Assembly (NCBI GenBank): GCA_005893305.1
Contig: VBOZ01000032.1
Location: forward strand, 1-61,894
Reading direction: 5' to 3'
Length of the DNA stretch: 61,894 nt
Source of the DNA: Candidatus Eisenbacteria bacterium
GTDB lineage: Bacteria > Eisenbacteria > RBG-16-71-46 > SZUA-252
Position numbers and translations under genes: made by a program. A model generated the notes under the pieces. The model worked only from the letters and a program-made list of their open reading frames with translations. It did not search any database and was not told the DNA's origin. Below are positions 34,501 to 42,414 of the stretch, piece by piece. Each line of letters starts with the position of its first letter. Position 1 is the first letter of the stretch.

Positions 34501-34709
34501 CGATCCTGTTCGGCCTCTTGCCCATCATGTGGGGCCACGGGAGCGGCGCCGACGTCATGAAGCGTATCGCCGCACCGATGGTGGGCGGCGTCGTCACCTC
34601 GTTCGTGCTCGAGCTGCTCGTCTACCCCGCGATCTTCGCGTGGTGGAGAGGACGCAAACTGCCGGAACCGCCAGCGACGATTGGCGTCGCGGCAGGCATT
34701 CAACCCTGA
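31554..34709 (+). CDS. cusA: Cu(I)/Ag(I) efflux RND pump (CusA family)
   Basis: 1051 residues, full length for HME-RND pumps. The N-terminus has IPDLSDTQVIISTEWAGRSPD. Proton-relay residues sit where CusA has them: Asp405 in GAMVDASIIMVEN, Glu934 in LDAETGTVMLL and Lys977 in RPKMMTV (E. coli D405, E939, K984). Three methionines at 568 (LLYMPTAPP), 618 (LSMVETV) and 667 (EMLATGV) keep the spacing of the E. coli CusA triad 573/623/672, shifted by five throughout. This supports Cu(I)/Ag(I) rather than Co/Zn/Cd. Twelve helices are expected. The spacing to cusB is seven bases and a broken cupredoxin follows. Confidence 0.95.
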   Translation: MIERVIGWCAKNRILTLTGVLIAAGFGIYAALHTSLDAIPDLSDTQVIISTEWAGRSPDLVEDQITYPIVTALRAAPGVHYVRGLSMLGDSFVYVVFKDGVDLYWARSRVLEYLASIRGKLPEGVNPTLGPDATAVGWVFEYALVDTTGRHDLSQLRSFQDWTLRYWLQGVDGVAEVAAVGGFVRQYQVDLDPDRLLAYSVPIGAVAQAIRRSNNEVGGGVIEVAEHEHAVRGRGYIHSIADLEGIAVKVSADGTPVTLRDLGQVHLGPEQRRGLAELNGQGEVVGGIVIMRQRQNALDVIEGVKRRLREVQSSLPPGVRVVVTYDRSELIHRAVATLWHELLQEMLIVSAIIIFFLFHFRSALIPILTLPIAVVLAFIPMARMGLTANIMSLGGIAVAIGAMVDASIIMVENVHKKLEAWEAGGRQGARDQAIVHALKEVGRPIFFALLVITVSFLPIFTLEATEGRLFKPLAFTKTFSMAFAALLAVTLTPALAAWFVRGRIRAENKHPVSHLLVRSYAPVVRFAVRRRRWVVFGAALVLLSTIPVFLRLGSEFMPPLNEGTLLYMPTAPPGMSDTEAGSVLQQMDRRLRNVPEVETVFGKIGRAKTATDPAPLSMVETVVSLKPESQWRKGMTWERLIADMDRRMHFPGMPNIWWMPIQTRNEMLATGVRSAVGVKVFGPSLAGIESVAVAVENAVQGVRGTRSAFAERVTGGYFLDFDVRRDEIARYGLTVGDVQDVIESAIGGMAVTQTVEGRERYTVTVRYARELRDNADALKRVLVPTPSGAQIPLAELADIHFSTGAPMIQDEDGQLVALVSVDVADRPLADFVHDAQRTVVERVKLPPGYRLDWTGQFKYYERARARLSLVVPVTLLLVFVLLYFNLRSVPETAIVMLAVPFSLIGAVWLVWLLHYNLSVAVWVGMIALAGLDAETGTVMLLYLNLAHEEHRKRGALKDRNDLTQAIVEGAAHRIRPKMMTVCAILFGLLPIMWGHGSGADVMKRIAAPMVGGVVTSFVLELLVYPAIFAWWRGRKLPEPPATIGVAAGIQP

Positions 34710-34724
34710 ACCTGGGAGGCTCCC

Positions 34725-35062
34725 ATGAGGCTCGTCCTGATTCTTCTCGCACTCTTCGCTCTAGCCGTTACGGCGGGCTGCAATCAGGAACAGAAGTCCC
34801 CCGCCGGGCAGCAAGTGGTCCAACTCGCGGTGACCGACCGTGGATTCGAACCGCCCCGGGTGGAAGTGCCTCGCGGGCAGGCGCTCACTTTGGTCATCAC
34901 GCGGAAGACCGACCAGACCTGCTCTCGATCCCGGCGCTCCACGAGCGTCGCCCGCTCCCGCTCAATCAGGCGGTGCGCATCGACGTCCCCAAGGGCGTGG
35001 CGGACACGCTGAACTACATTTGCGGGATGGATATGCTCGGGGGAACGATCGTGGCCAAGTAA
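34725..35062 (+). pseudogene. Frameshifted cupredoxin-domain lipoprotein
   Basis: The frame opens as an intact leader and cupredoxin start (LALFALAVTAGCNQEQ with a lipobox, then LAVTDRGFEPPRVEVPRGQ, LVITRKTDQTC). After that Cys (codon 34920-34922) it derails into Arg/Ser-rich nonsense and stops. The rest of the domain is in another frame: IPALHERRPLPLNQAVRIDVPKGVADTLNYICGMDMLGGTIVAK, ending at 35062. Family members usually have six residues between this Cys and the Pro of the FPxL/IPxL motif (TCAKEVVFPAL-type). Here only eight bases lie between, as if 10 bases were lost. It is either a real deletion or an assembly error; it would be the last gene of the copper operon. Confidence 0.75.
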
Positions 35063-35099
35063 GGCGACCAATAGTCCGGCCGGAGCCGGGGTGGGCCGC

Positions 35100-36089
35100 T
35101 TAGCGCGTGATCGCGATCCTCTTGATGACGGTCCCTGTCCGCCCGACGTACCGAAGGAAGTAGATCCCCGACGGAACATCGTGGCCGTGCGAGTCGGTTC
35201 CGTTCCATTCGCCCTTGTATGGACCCGCGACCTCGGGGCACGCCCCGCCCGCGACGCACGTGAGCACCCGGACCAGGCGGCCTTGAATGTCGTGGATGGT
35301 GAGGGGCGCCCAGTCGGGGGCCTCGATCTGCGTCGTGCCGCGAATCGGGTTCGGGTAGACGCGAACGACGGGATGAGCCGGCGGCAGCGTGGCCACGCCG
35401 GTCACGGCCGAAGAGACGAACACGGATGTGCCCGCATTGTTGGTGAACGTATCGGGGCTCGCTGCCGTACCCTCCTTCTGCGCGAAGCGGAGCTGCGAGT
35501 TCTCGGACAGCGGGCAGGTCGGAAGTCCCGGCGAGTCGACCCTACGGATGAGGATCGTCGCCCCGGCCACGGGCAGGTACGGCGCCCTGGTCGCGCCCGG
35601 CGTGATCGTCTTGGCTACGTCCCCGTAGGGGACGGTGTTCACCCTGCAGGCCGGCTTCTCGTACGAGACCTGGCCCGTCTTCGGGAATATTCCAGGGGAG
35701 ATCGTCAGGTCGGCCGTGATTCCGAAGGCCGTCTGAAACGCGGCGGTCGCGCAGAGGATCCGGACGCCGGCCGCGCCGTTCGGAACGTCCGCGGCGAACG
35801 TGCCCAGGTTGGCCGTCGCGGTGCTGTCCGCGTTGACCACGACGATCGACGCCCCGTTCACGAGATTCTCTCCCGCGCCGAGCGTCTTGATCTCCACGGC
35901 CTGGATCGTCGCATCCCCGTTATAGCCCGCCATGATCTTGGTGATCTCGGCGATGTGGAAGGTCTGGGGAGCTTCCGTGTCGCCGTGGGCGGCTCGCGAG
36001 GTGAGCGCGACGAGCGCGACAATTAGCGTGAGCGCGAGGGTCAAGAGGACGATCAGCCTGAAAGCAGGTGTTACTTGAAGTCGATTCAT
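35100..36089 (-). CDS. Exported protein with FlgD/type IX-like C-terminal domain
   Basis: 329 residues with a signal peptide (residues 11-35, SRAAHG). The middle (HIAEITKIMAGYNGDATIQAVEIKTLGAGENLVNGASIVVV) is a lamin-tail-like or Ig-like beta sandwich. The tail VVRVYPNPIRGTTQIEAPD, LTIHDIQGRLVRVL, GEWNGTDSHGHDVPSGIYFLRYVGR, IKRIAITR is the standard C-terminal sorting/FlgD-type module. No enzyme motif is seen. It converges on the copper operon and is separated from pntB by about 130 bases with no obvious terminator. Confidence 0.8.
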   Translation of the reverse strand: MNRLQVTPAFRLIVLLTLALTLIVALVALTSRAAHGDTEAPQTFHIAEITKIMAGYNGDATIQAVEIKTLGAGENLVNGASIVVVNADSTATANLGTFAADVPNGAAGVRILCATAAFQTAFGITADLTISPGIFPKTGQVSYEKPACRVNTVPYGDVAKTITPGATRAPYLPVAGATILIRRVDSPGLPTCPLSENSQLRFAQKEGTAASPDTFTNNAGTSVFVSSAVTGVATLPPAHPVVRVYPNPIRGTTQIEAPDWAPLTIHDIQGRLVRVLTCVAGGACPEVAGPYKGEWNGTDSHGHDVPSGIYFLRYVGRTGTVIKRIAITR

Positions 36090-36217
36090 GGAGGTACCTC
36101 CTGCTGCGCGGCGGTCCGGACGGCGCCGAACCGCGTCAGGGCGGAATTGTAACTCCGGACGGAGCGGGAGGGAAGGTCAACCCGGAGCAGGGGCGCCGGC
36201 CCGTGCCCCCGCGGCCG

Positions 36218-37636
36218 CTACAGCGCCTTGACCGTCTGCGCGAGCTTGGCGATCGAATCCTTCGCATCGCCGAAGAGCATCATCGTCTTGGGATCGTAGA
36301 AGAGCTCGTTGTCGATTCCCGCGAATCCCGGCTTCATGCTCCGCTTCAAGACAAGGATGTGCTTCGACTTGTCGGCGTCCAGGATCGGCATCCCGTAGAT
36401 CGGGCTCTGCGAATCGTGCCGGGCGGCGGGGTTGACCACGTCGTTCGCTCCGACGACCAACGCCACGTCCGCGCTCTCGAACTCGGGATTCACGGCATCC
36501 AGGTCCTTGAGCTCCTCGTAGGGGACGTTCGCCTCCGCGAGGAGCACGTTCATGTGCCCCGGCATGCGCCCCGCGACCGGATGGATGGCGTATACCACCT
36601 CCACGCCCCGCGCCTTCAATAGATCCGCGACCTCCCGCAAGGCATGCTGCGCCTGCGCCACCGCCAACCCGTAGCCGGGGATGATGATCACCTTGCGCGC
36701 GTAGGCGAGGATCGTGGCGGCGTCCTCCACCGATACGTCGCGGACGGGCTTCCCGGCCACGGCGGCCGCGCCGCCGCCGGCGCGGCTCGTGGTCGCGCTG
36801 GGCGCGGCGCCGAATGCGCCAAAGAGGACATTCGTGATCGGGCGGTTCATCGCCTTGCACATGAGGACCGTTAGGAGCGTCCCCGAGGCTCCGACCAGGG
36901 TCCCGCTGATGATCAGCACTACATTGTGGAGCGCGAATCCGGTCGCCGCGGTCGCGAGCCCGGTGAAGGAGTTGAGGAGCGAGATCACGACCGGCATGTC
37001 GCCGCCCCCGATCGGAATCACAGCCAGGACGCCCAGGAGCAGCGATCCCGCCAGGAACGCGATGAACGCGTGGCTTCCGCCCGACCCGTTCAGGACCATC
37101 CATGCCAAGACGAGAATCGCCGCGGCGAGCAGGCCGTTCACGACCTGCTGGAGCGGATAGGTGACCGCCTTCTCGGGAAGGAGGCCCTGGAGTTTGCCGA
37201 ACGCGACGATGCTTCCCGAGAAGGAGATCGCGCCGATGAGCGCCCCGAGCAGGATGCTGATCCCGCTGTCGAGCGGGAGAGCGCCGGCCTGGATGAGGTG
37301 CCGGTACTCGAGCGAGGAGACGAGCGCCGCCGCGCCGCCGCCCGATCCGTTGAAGAGTGCCACCATCTGCGGCATCGCGGTCATTGTCACGGTCCGTGCC
37401 GCGACCGCGCCGATCGCGGATCCCACAACGATTCCGGCCACGATCCAGGTGTACGAAAGGATCTGGCGGTCGAGCAGGGTCGCGACGATGGCGAGCAGCA
37501 TGCCGATCGCCGCGAGCCGGTTCCCGGACCGCGCGGTTCGGGGGGAGCTGAGCCCCTTGATGCCCAAGATGAAGAGGACGGAGGAAACGAGGTAGGCGAA
37601 GTGGATGCCGGCCCCGAGCGATGTCGAGTGGATCAC
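36218..37636 (-). CDS. pntB: NAD(P) transhydrogenase subunit beta
   Basis: 472 residues, GTG start overlapping the previous gene (GTGA 37633-37636). Eight or nine membrane helices come first, then the NADP-binding dIII domain: VIIPGYGLAVAQAQHALREVADLLK, VYAIHPVAGRMPGHMNVLLAEA, VALVVGANDVVNPAA, YGMPILDADKSKHILVLKRSM, FYDPKTMMLFGDAKDSIAKL. With the two subunits upstream it forms the proton-translocating enzyme that makes NADPH from NADH. The usual membrane residues of the dII domain (GGGAAALVSSLEYRHL) are present. Confidence 0.96.
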   Translation of the reverse strand: MIHSTSLGAGIHFAYLVSSVLFILGIKGLSSPRTARSGNRLAAIGMLLAIVATLLDRQILSYTWIVAGIVVGSAIGAVAARTVTMTAMPQMVALFNGSGGGAAALVSSLEYRHLIQAGALPLDSGISILLGALIGAISFSGSIVAFGKLQGLLPEKAVTYPLQQVVNGLLAAAILVLAWMVLNGSGGSHAFIAFLAGSLLLGVLAVIPIGGGDMPVVISLLNSFTGLATAATGFALHNVVLIISGTLVGASGTLLTVLMCKAMNRPITNVLFGAFGAAPSATTSRAGGGAAAVAGKPVRDVSVEDAATILAYARKVIIIPGYGLAVAQAQHALREVADLLKARGVEVVYAIHPVAGRMPGHMNVLLAEANVPYEELKDLDAVNPEFESADVALVVGANDVVNPAARHDSQSPIYGMPILDADKSKHILVLKRSMKPGFAGIDNELFYDPKTMMLFGDAKDSIAKLAQTVKAL

Positions 37637-37932
37637 GGCTCGTTCGGCCCCGATTTCTTCCGGAACATCTGGAGCATGCGGTCCGTCACCATGAACCCGC
37701 CCACCACGTTCACCGCCCCGAGAACCACGGCGCAGAATCCGACGACGCGCGCGAGCGTGGTGTCGGCGCCTCCGAGGACGAGCATCGCGCCCACCAGCAC
37801 GATCCCGTGGATGGCATTTGTCCCCGACATCAGCGGCGTGTGGAGGATCACCGGGACCTTCGAGATGATCTCGTAGCCCACGAAGATCGCGAGCACGAAG
37901 ATCGTGAGGTCGTTCAAGGAGTGTTCGATCAC
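37633..37932 (-). CDS. pntAB: NAD(P) transhydrogenase subunit alpha, membrane part (alpha-2)
   Basis: 99 residues, GTG start with GTGA overlap to the upstream subunit (37929-37932). Three membrane helices include FVGYEIISKVPVILHTPLMSGTNAIHGIVLVGA, the signature of the dII portion of the alpha chain. Its separation from the NAD-binding chain gives the three-subunit form of transhydrogenase. Confidence 0.95.
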   Translation of the reverse strand: MIEHSLNDLTIFVLAIFVGYEIISKVPVILHTPLMSGTNAIHGIVLVGAMLVLGGADTTLARVVGFCAVVLGAVNVVGGFMVTDRMLQMFRKKSGPNEP

Positions 37933-39146
37933 GTCGCGCTCCTGGCGCTGCCGGCCGCGCCGGACGCCGCCCCGGCGGCTCCGGCCGCCCCGGCGGGCTG
38001 CTCGATCCGCTCCCGGGTCGGAGCGTGGACGATCTTCCCGTCGTGCGTGACGCAGGTATCGCGGACGATGTCGTCGTTCATGTCCAGCGCGAGCTTCCCG
38101 TCCTTCAACATCAGGAGGAAGAAGCTCACGATGTTGCGCGAGTACATCTGGCTCGCGTGGATCGGGATCGTCCCCGCAAGGCGGATCGGGCCCAAGATCG
38201 TGACGTCGTGGCGCACGACTTCCGTTCCCGGCTCCGTGAGCTCGCAGTTCCCGCCCATGTCGGCGGCGAGGTCGACGATCACGGAGCCCGGCTTCATCTT
38301 CGCGACCGCGCTCGCCGGGATCAGCTTCGGCGCCGGGAGCCCCGGGACGCGCGCGGTCGTGATCACCACGTCGGATATTGGGATTCGCGCGAGAAGGAGC
38401 TCCTGCGCGCGGGCCCGCGCCTCCGCGGAAAGCTCCTTCGCGTAGCCCGATCGGTCCTGGGCCTCCTCCGCCGAGAGCTTCGGGCCGACGAACGTCGCGC
38501 CGAGGCTCTCGACCTCCTCCTTCACCGCGGGGCGGATGTCGTAGCCGTCGACCACCGCCCCCAGCCGCCGCGCCGTCGCGATCGCCTGGAGCCCCGCCAC
38601 CCCCGCGCCTATGACCAAGACCCGGGCCGGAGCCATCGTCCCCGCGGCCGTGACGAGCATCGGAAAGAACCGCGGAGCCGCCGAAGCCGCGAGGAGGACC
38701 GCCTTGTAGCCCGCCGCCGTCGCCATCGAGGAGAGCGCGTCCATCCGCTGTGCGCGCGTCGTGCGCGGGATCAGGTCCATGCTGAAGCTGGACACCCGCC
38801 GCGTCGCGAGCGTGCGAACCACGTCGAGGTTGCTGAGCGGCCGGAGCATGCAGACGAGAACGGTGCCTTCGCGAAGGAGATCGGCCTCGTGGCGGCCGAG
38901 CGAAGGATGCGGAAGGGGAGGCTGAATCTTTAGAATCGCGTCCGCATCGGACCAGAGGAGGGCGGGATCGGAGACGACGGTCGCGCCGGCGTCCGCGTAG
39001 GCTTTATCGGCGTGAAAGGCGCCCATGCCGGCGCCGGCCTCGACGAGAATTTCGGCGCCCGCGGTCTTGAGCTGGCGGATTCCATCGGGGATGACAGCGA
39101 CGCGGCGCTCGCCAGCGCCCGATTCCCGAGGCACCCCGATCTTCAT
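37929..39146 (-). CDS. pntAA: NAD(P) transhydrogenase subunit alpha, NAD-binding part (alpha-1)
   Basis: 405 residues from the ATG at 39146, since the family always opens MKIGVPRE; a longer frame begins at 39296 but is shadow. AlaDH/PNT N-terminal lobe (VPRESGAGERRVAVIPDGI, LKIQPPLPHPS), then the Rossmann domain (RVLVIGAGVAGLQAIATARRLGAVVDGYDIRP) and the catalytic loop VVITTARVPGLPAPKLI. The C-terminus adds a short Ala-rich tail. It starts 61 bases from the divergent DinB-like gene. Confidence 0.95.
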   Translation of the reverse strand: MKIGVPRESGAGERRVAVIPDGIRQLKTAGAEILVEAGAGMGAFHADKAYADAGATVVSDPALLWSDADAILKIQPPLPHPSLGRHEADLLREGTVLVCMLRPLSNLDVVRTLATRRVSSFSMDLIPRTTRAQRMDALSSMATAAGYKAVLLAASAAPRFFPMLVTAAGTMAPARVLVIGAGVAGLQAIATARRLGAVVDGYDIRPAVKEEVESLGATFVGPKLSAEEAQDRSGYAKELSAEARARAQELLLARIPISDVVITTARVPGLPAPKLIPASAVAKMKPGSVIVDLAADMGGNCELTEPGTEVVRHDVTILGPIRLAGTIPIHASQMYSRNIVSFFLLMLKDGKLALDMNDDIVRDTCVTHDGKIVHAPTRERIEQPAGAAGAAGAASGAAGSARSAT

Positions 39147-39207
39147 TGCGCTACCATCCCGCATTCGAACGCATGGAACGCGTGACTCTAACAGAAAGGA
39201 GCCGCTT

Positions 39208-39810
39208 GTGAAATCGATCACACGCACCCGAGGTCGCGCCACGGCACGCACGAAGTCCCGCGGCAAGACCGGAGCCCGCCGGCGCTCGCGGCCCAAGCTT
39301 CGCCGCGAATTCGCCGACTACATTCGGAAGATCGACACCTATCGGGGAGGTCGTCCCGCGATGCCGCTCCTTCGCACCGGGCCGGGCAAGATCGCGCGGG
39401 CCGTCCAGGGCCTCACCCCCAGCCAGGTCCGCCGCCGCCCGGCGCGCGGGAAGTGGAGCATCTCCGAGATCGTGGGCCACCTGCTCGACACGGAGATCGT
39501 CTACGGCTTCCGGTGCCGGATGGCGCTCTCGGAGTCAGGGCGGCCGGTCCAGGCGTACAACCAGACGGTTTGGACGGAAACCCTCCGCCACCGCCGGCGG
39601 AGCGTGCCGCGAACCGTCGCGCAGATCCAGCTGCTACGGAAGATCAACCTCGAGCTGGTCGGCTCCGTGCCGCGGCGGACGTGGAAGCGCTACGGGGAGC
39701 ATCCGGAGCGGGGACGGGAAACCGTGCGCAGGACCCTGGAGCTGGTCGCGGGGCACGATCTGAATCACCTGGACCAGATCCAAGCGATCAAGAAGAAGTT
39801 CGGCTGGTAG
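39208..39810 (+). CDS. DinB-superfamily protein
   Basis: 200 residues from a GTG at 39208, chosen for AAGGAG before it. About 40 basic residues precede the domain. DinB-like four-helix fold: WSISEIVGHLLDTEIVYGFRCRMAL, a middle helix LLRKINLELVGSV, then TLELVAGHDLNHLDQIQAI. The conserved metal-binding histidines are in GHLLD and GHDLNHLDQI. Members include thiol-S-transferases and DNA-damage-inducible proteins; function is not predicted. The Arg/Lys-rich front (KSITRTRGRATARTKSRGK) may bind nucleic acid or be a disordered tail. Confidence 0.85.
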   Translation: MKSITRTRGRATARTKSRGKTGARRRSRPKLRREFADYIRKIDTYRGGRPAMPLLRTGPGKIARAVQGLTPSQVRRRPARGKWSISEIVGHLLDTEIVYGFRCRMALSESGRPVQAYNQTVWTETLRHRRRSVPRTVAQIQLLRKINLELVGSVPRRTWKRYGEHPERGRETVRRTLELVAGHDLNHLDQIQAIKKKFGW

Positions 39811-39837
39811 CGGGAAGTCGCTCGCGGTGAAGCCGAG

Positions 39838-40482
39838 TCAGCTTCGACGCGCCGTTCGTGCGGGCCTTGTGTGGCCTGTTAATCGCTGAATGCATGCGAC
39901 GCACCGCGCAAGACTGTCGGCAGACCGCATGGCGATTGCCGGGCGCCACTGTGACCTTCGGCCAGTCACAAATTCGATTAGCATGGACGTGTAGGATGCG
40001 CCGACGGCGCGCCCGCTCCGAGCACTGGGCACCATCCCCATGCGGATCACGTCGCTCCGAGAATGCCTGGCTAGGTCTACCATCGCAATCTTTGCATTGG
40101 CAATGGATTCGGGATTACGCGGGACCCTAGACAGGGGGACCGAGAGAAATGTTGAGATTCGATCTCGGTCAGCAAATAGCCAAGCCTCTATCTCTCGGAC
40201 GGCGATGCGGAAGCACAACCGAGCGGGCTCCTCAGGTAGGACGGACTGTTTCAGCTCCGAGGCGCACAGGAAATCCTGGTCCAAGTCAATCAGGACAACC
40301 CAGGGGGCATATCTCGCTGCCCGAACATATCCAGGCAGCCTTTGAAGGAGATGATCCTTCCCGTGTCCTCCGTATATCTGACTCGCCACACCTCCAGCGA
40401 ACGCAACCACTCGCCTGAGTATCGCCTCATCCAGTAAACCTTCCACTGCACCAGATATGGTCACTCGTTGAAGCTGGGCCAC
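39838..40482 (-). CDS. TOPRIM-like nuclease candidate paired with an AAA ATPase
   Basis: 214 residues, GTG start three bases after the ATPase stop. The pattern matches the TOPRIM-like DUF4276/OLD-type partner: GAVEGLLDEAILRRVV (Glu14), then VVLIDLDQD (Asp66, Asp68, Asp70), then AVREIEAWLFAD (Glu97, Glu99). These acidic residues would bind magnesium for nucleic-acid cleavage. Similar two-gene sets (an ABC-type ATPase of the AAA15/21 class plus a TOPRIM protein) make up anti-phage systems such as AbiL and PARIS. I cannot assign this pair to a named system. Base composition is clearly lower in GC than the flanks. Confidence 0.65.
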   Translation of the reverse strand: MAQLQRVTISGAVEGLLDEAILRRVVAFAGGVASQIYGGHGKDHLLQRLPGYVRAARYAPWVVLIDLDQDFLCASELKQSVLPEEPARLCFRIAVREIEAWLFADRDRISTFLSVPLSRVPRNPESIANAKIAMVDLARHSRSDVIRMGMVPSARSGRAVGASYTSMLIEFVTGRRSQWRPAIAMRSADSLARCVACIQRLTGHTRPARTARRS

Positions 40483-40485
40483 TAG

Positions 40486-41625
40486 CTAGTCGCCAAAAAT
40501 ACCGAGCTGTTCTGCTCTTGCGGGTCGCGTCCATGGCAGCACAGCTTCTGCAATGCTCAACCCACCCTTCAAGAGTTCTCGAATTTCCTTCAACTTCTCC
40601 GCTTGACGAATGCTAGTGCCCTCGTTGCCCGGGATCAGCAACAGGACTTCATCAAGTCCTATCCCCGTGTCCTGGAGTAAGTCCGTAGAGTGCGTGCTAA
40701 CGAAGACTTGCCTGCTTGAGCGGCGCTGAATGCGAGCCAAAAGCTGCGGCACAAACCTCACGACGTCGGGGTGTAGGGACATTTCGGGCTCCTCCAGCAA
40801 TAGTGGCCCGGAGCCGTCAAGTGTCGCCCACAGTAGTCCCAAGAGGCGCAAGGTTCCGTCCGAAAACTGGTCCTCAGATTGCCAAGCTCCCTGTGGCCGC
40901 CAGTGGACGTACCTACCTTGGAGATGGGGAGTCCCGCGAGAGTCTCTTGAGAGCTTAAGCTCTCGAAGCTGTGGTACAGCAAGTCGAAGTGCATCTTGAA
41001 TCTTTCGAAGCCGTGCTGCTCGGACACCTGCAGGCGTTCGAGCAATTTGCTCGAGGAAGTCACCGCCATACGGATCATCCTGTCTTCCGACTGAGCGGTC
41101 CGGATCCCGGACAAGCTGAGGGACGATGTGCAGGTAGCGAACAGTTCGGAGGTAATCCACAATTGGCCGGAATTTGCGGTTGACGTTGACTTGCTCCAGA
41201 AACGTTTGAGTGAGTCGCTCCGGGTCCTTCTCATCTGCGATATTCGGTCTTGTGAGCACCGGGATACCGTCTCTGGTTACTTTTTCAACCATGACGATTG
41301 CTCTTTGGCGGTTGTCCTGGGTGAAATGGACCTCATAGGTCCACCTCGGGTCGACGCCATTGTCTTCACCCATTTCGGCTTTGATCGCCACATTCGGAAA
41401 TCGACGCGCGGCCAGACAGCGGAGTTTTGAGATGCCTCCCCGCCGGCGCACTGCCTCCTGGAAGCCACCTCCAACAGCAACGATGTCGTGCAGAAATCTA
41501 AAAACATCCAGAAGATTTGACTTCCCAGAGGCATTCGGGCCGACCACGAATACCCTCTGCGTTAGCGCGACCTCTGCCTTCGCGAAGTTACGCCAATTTT
41601 CAAGATGGAGATTAGTAAACCGCAT
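40486..41625 (-). CDS. AAA-family ATPase (SMC/ABC-type, AAA_21-like), defence-type
   Basis: 379 residues with AGGAG before the ATG. Walker A VVGPNASGKSNLLDVF (Lys35), a central insert of about 200 residues, the ABC-like signature SDGTLRLLGLLWATL, Walker B GPLLLEEPEMSLHPDVV and the switch histidine in VFVSTHSTDLL. It lacks a nuclease domain of its own; the partner gene supplies a TOPRIM-like one. The DNA is A+T richer than surrounding genes (28 of the 60 bases from 41281 are G or C). The pair lies 40 bases after the GATase gene, so it could share its transcript. It is most likely an acquired defence module (inference). Confidence 0.85.
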   Translation of the reverse strand: MRFTNLHLENWRNFAKAEVALTQRVFVVGPNASGKSNLLDVFRFLHDIVAVGGGFQEAVRRRGGISKLRCLAARRFPNVAIKAEMGEDNGVDPRWTYEVHFTQDNRQRAIVMVEKVTRDGIPVLTRPNIADEKDPERLTQTFLEQVNVNRKFRPIVDYLRTVRYLHIVPQLVRDPDRSVGRQDDPYGGDFLEQIARTPAGVRAARLRKIQDALRLAVPQLRELKLSRDSRGTPHLQGRYVHWRPQGAWQSEDQFSDGTLRLLGLLWATLDGSGPLLLEEPEMSLHPDVVRFVPQLLARIQRRSSRQVFVSTHSTDLLQDTGIGLDEVLLLIPGNEGTSIRQAEKLKEIRELLKGGLSIAEAVLPWTRPARAEQLGIFGD

Positions 41626-41665
41626 CCACGCTCCTGGAGAAGATCTTAGGGTGAGAATTGGATCC

Positions 41666-42400
41666 TTATCTTGTGATCTGCGCTCCGCGGGCCGCGTCGA
41701 GGAACGCGCCCATCAAGCGGCGGGTCGACGGCGCGTCGGGCATCCGCTCGGGGTGCCACTGAATGCCGACGTAGAACGGGTGGTCGGTCCGCTCGATCGC
41801 CTCGATCACCCCGTCGGGGCTTCGCGCTGCCACCCGGAACCCTGGCGCGACGCGATCGACCGATTGATGATGGAACGAATTGACGACCCCGGGCCCCTCG
41901 CCGAGGATCCGCGCGAGGAGCGTTCCGGGCTCGAGCGCGACGGCGTGCTCGGGCGCGCCGGCTTTCTCGTCACCCTCCTCCTCGTGACCGAGCGCTCCGG
42001 GCAGGTCCTCCGGAATGTGCTGGAGCAGCGTTCCCCCGAACTCCACGTTCATCACCTGAACACCCAGGCAGATCCCGAGCGTCGGCGTCCCGCGCTCTTG
42101 GGCGGCGCGCGCGAGATAGAGATCGGACGCGTTTCGGGCCGGGGAGCCGAGCGAGTCGGGGTGACGGGTCGACTGGCCGTACCGCGTCGCCTCGAGGTCC
42201 TTGCCGCCGGTTAAGAGGAGCCCGTCGACGCGGCCCACCATCTCGCGCGCCTCTTCGAGCGTGGAGACAAGCGGCAGGATCGTCGGCATCGCGCCGCTCC
42301 GAGAGACCAGATCGACGTAGCTCGCCAGCAGGAAGTAGGCGTCGCCGCGGTTTTTGGTCGGCCGGATGTTGGGGCCGACGCCGATCAGTGGTTTCGCCAT
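41666..42400 (-). CDS. Gamma-glutamyl-gamma-aminobutyrate hydrolase family (class I glutamine amidotransferase-like)
   Basis: 244 residues from the ATG at 42400; a longer frame to 42700 runs through the end of the dehydrogenase gene. PuuD-like motifs: GLLLTGGKDLEATRYG, TLGICLGVQVMNVEFGG with the nucleophile Cys, and YVGIQWHPER with the catalytic His and Glu. It cleaves gamma-glutamyl amides. It sits 14 bases downstream of the dehydrogenase gene and probably belongs to the operon starting at 45961. Confidence 0.9.
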   Translation of the reverse strand: MAKPLIGVGPNIRPTKNRGDAYFLLASYVDLVSRSGAMPTILPLVSTLEEAREMVGRVDGLLLTGGKDLEATRYGQSTRHPDSLGSPARNASDLYLARAAQERGTPTLGICLGVQVMNVEFGGTLLQHIPEDLPGALGHEEEGDEKAGAPEHAVALEPGTLLARILGEGPGVVNSFHHQSVDRVAPGFRVAARSPDGVIEAIERTDHPFYVGIQWHPERMPDAPSTRRLMGAFLDAARGAQITR

Positions 42401-42414
42401 CGCCCCGGGCCCTT

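Noticed and set aside
29999-34709. Assignment of the efflux pump to Co/Zn/Cd (CzcCBA)
   Set aside because: CusA-type methionine triad at 568/618/667 and the IPDLSD start favour Cu(I)/Ag(I).
39811-41665. Transposon or integrase boundary around the AAA/TOPRIM pair
   Set aside because: No flanking direct or inverted repeats, transposase or tRNA end seen; lower GC is the only sign of transfer.
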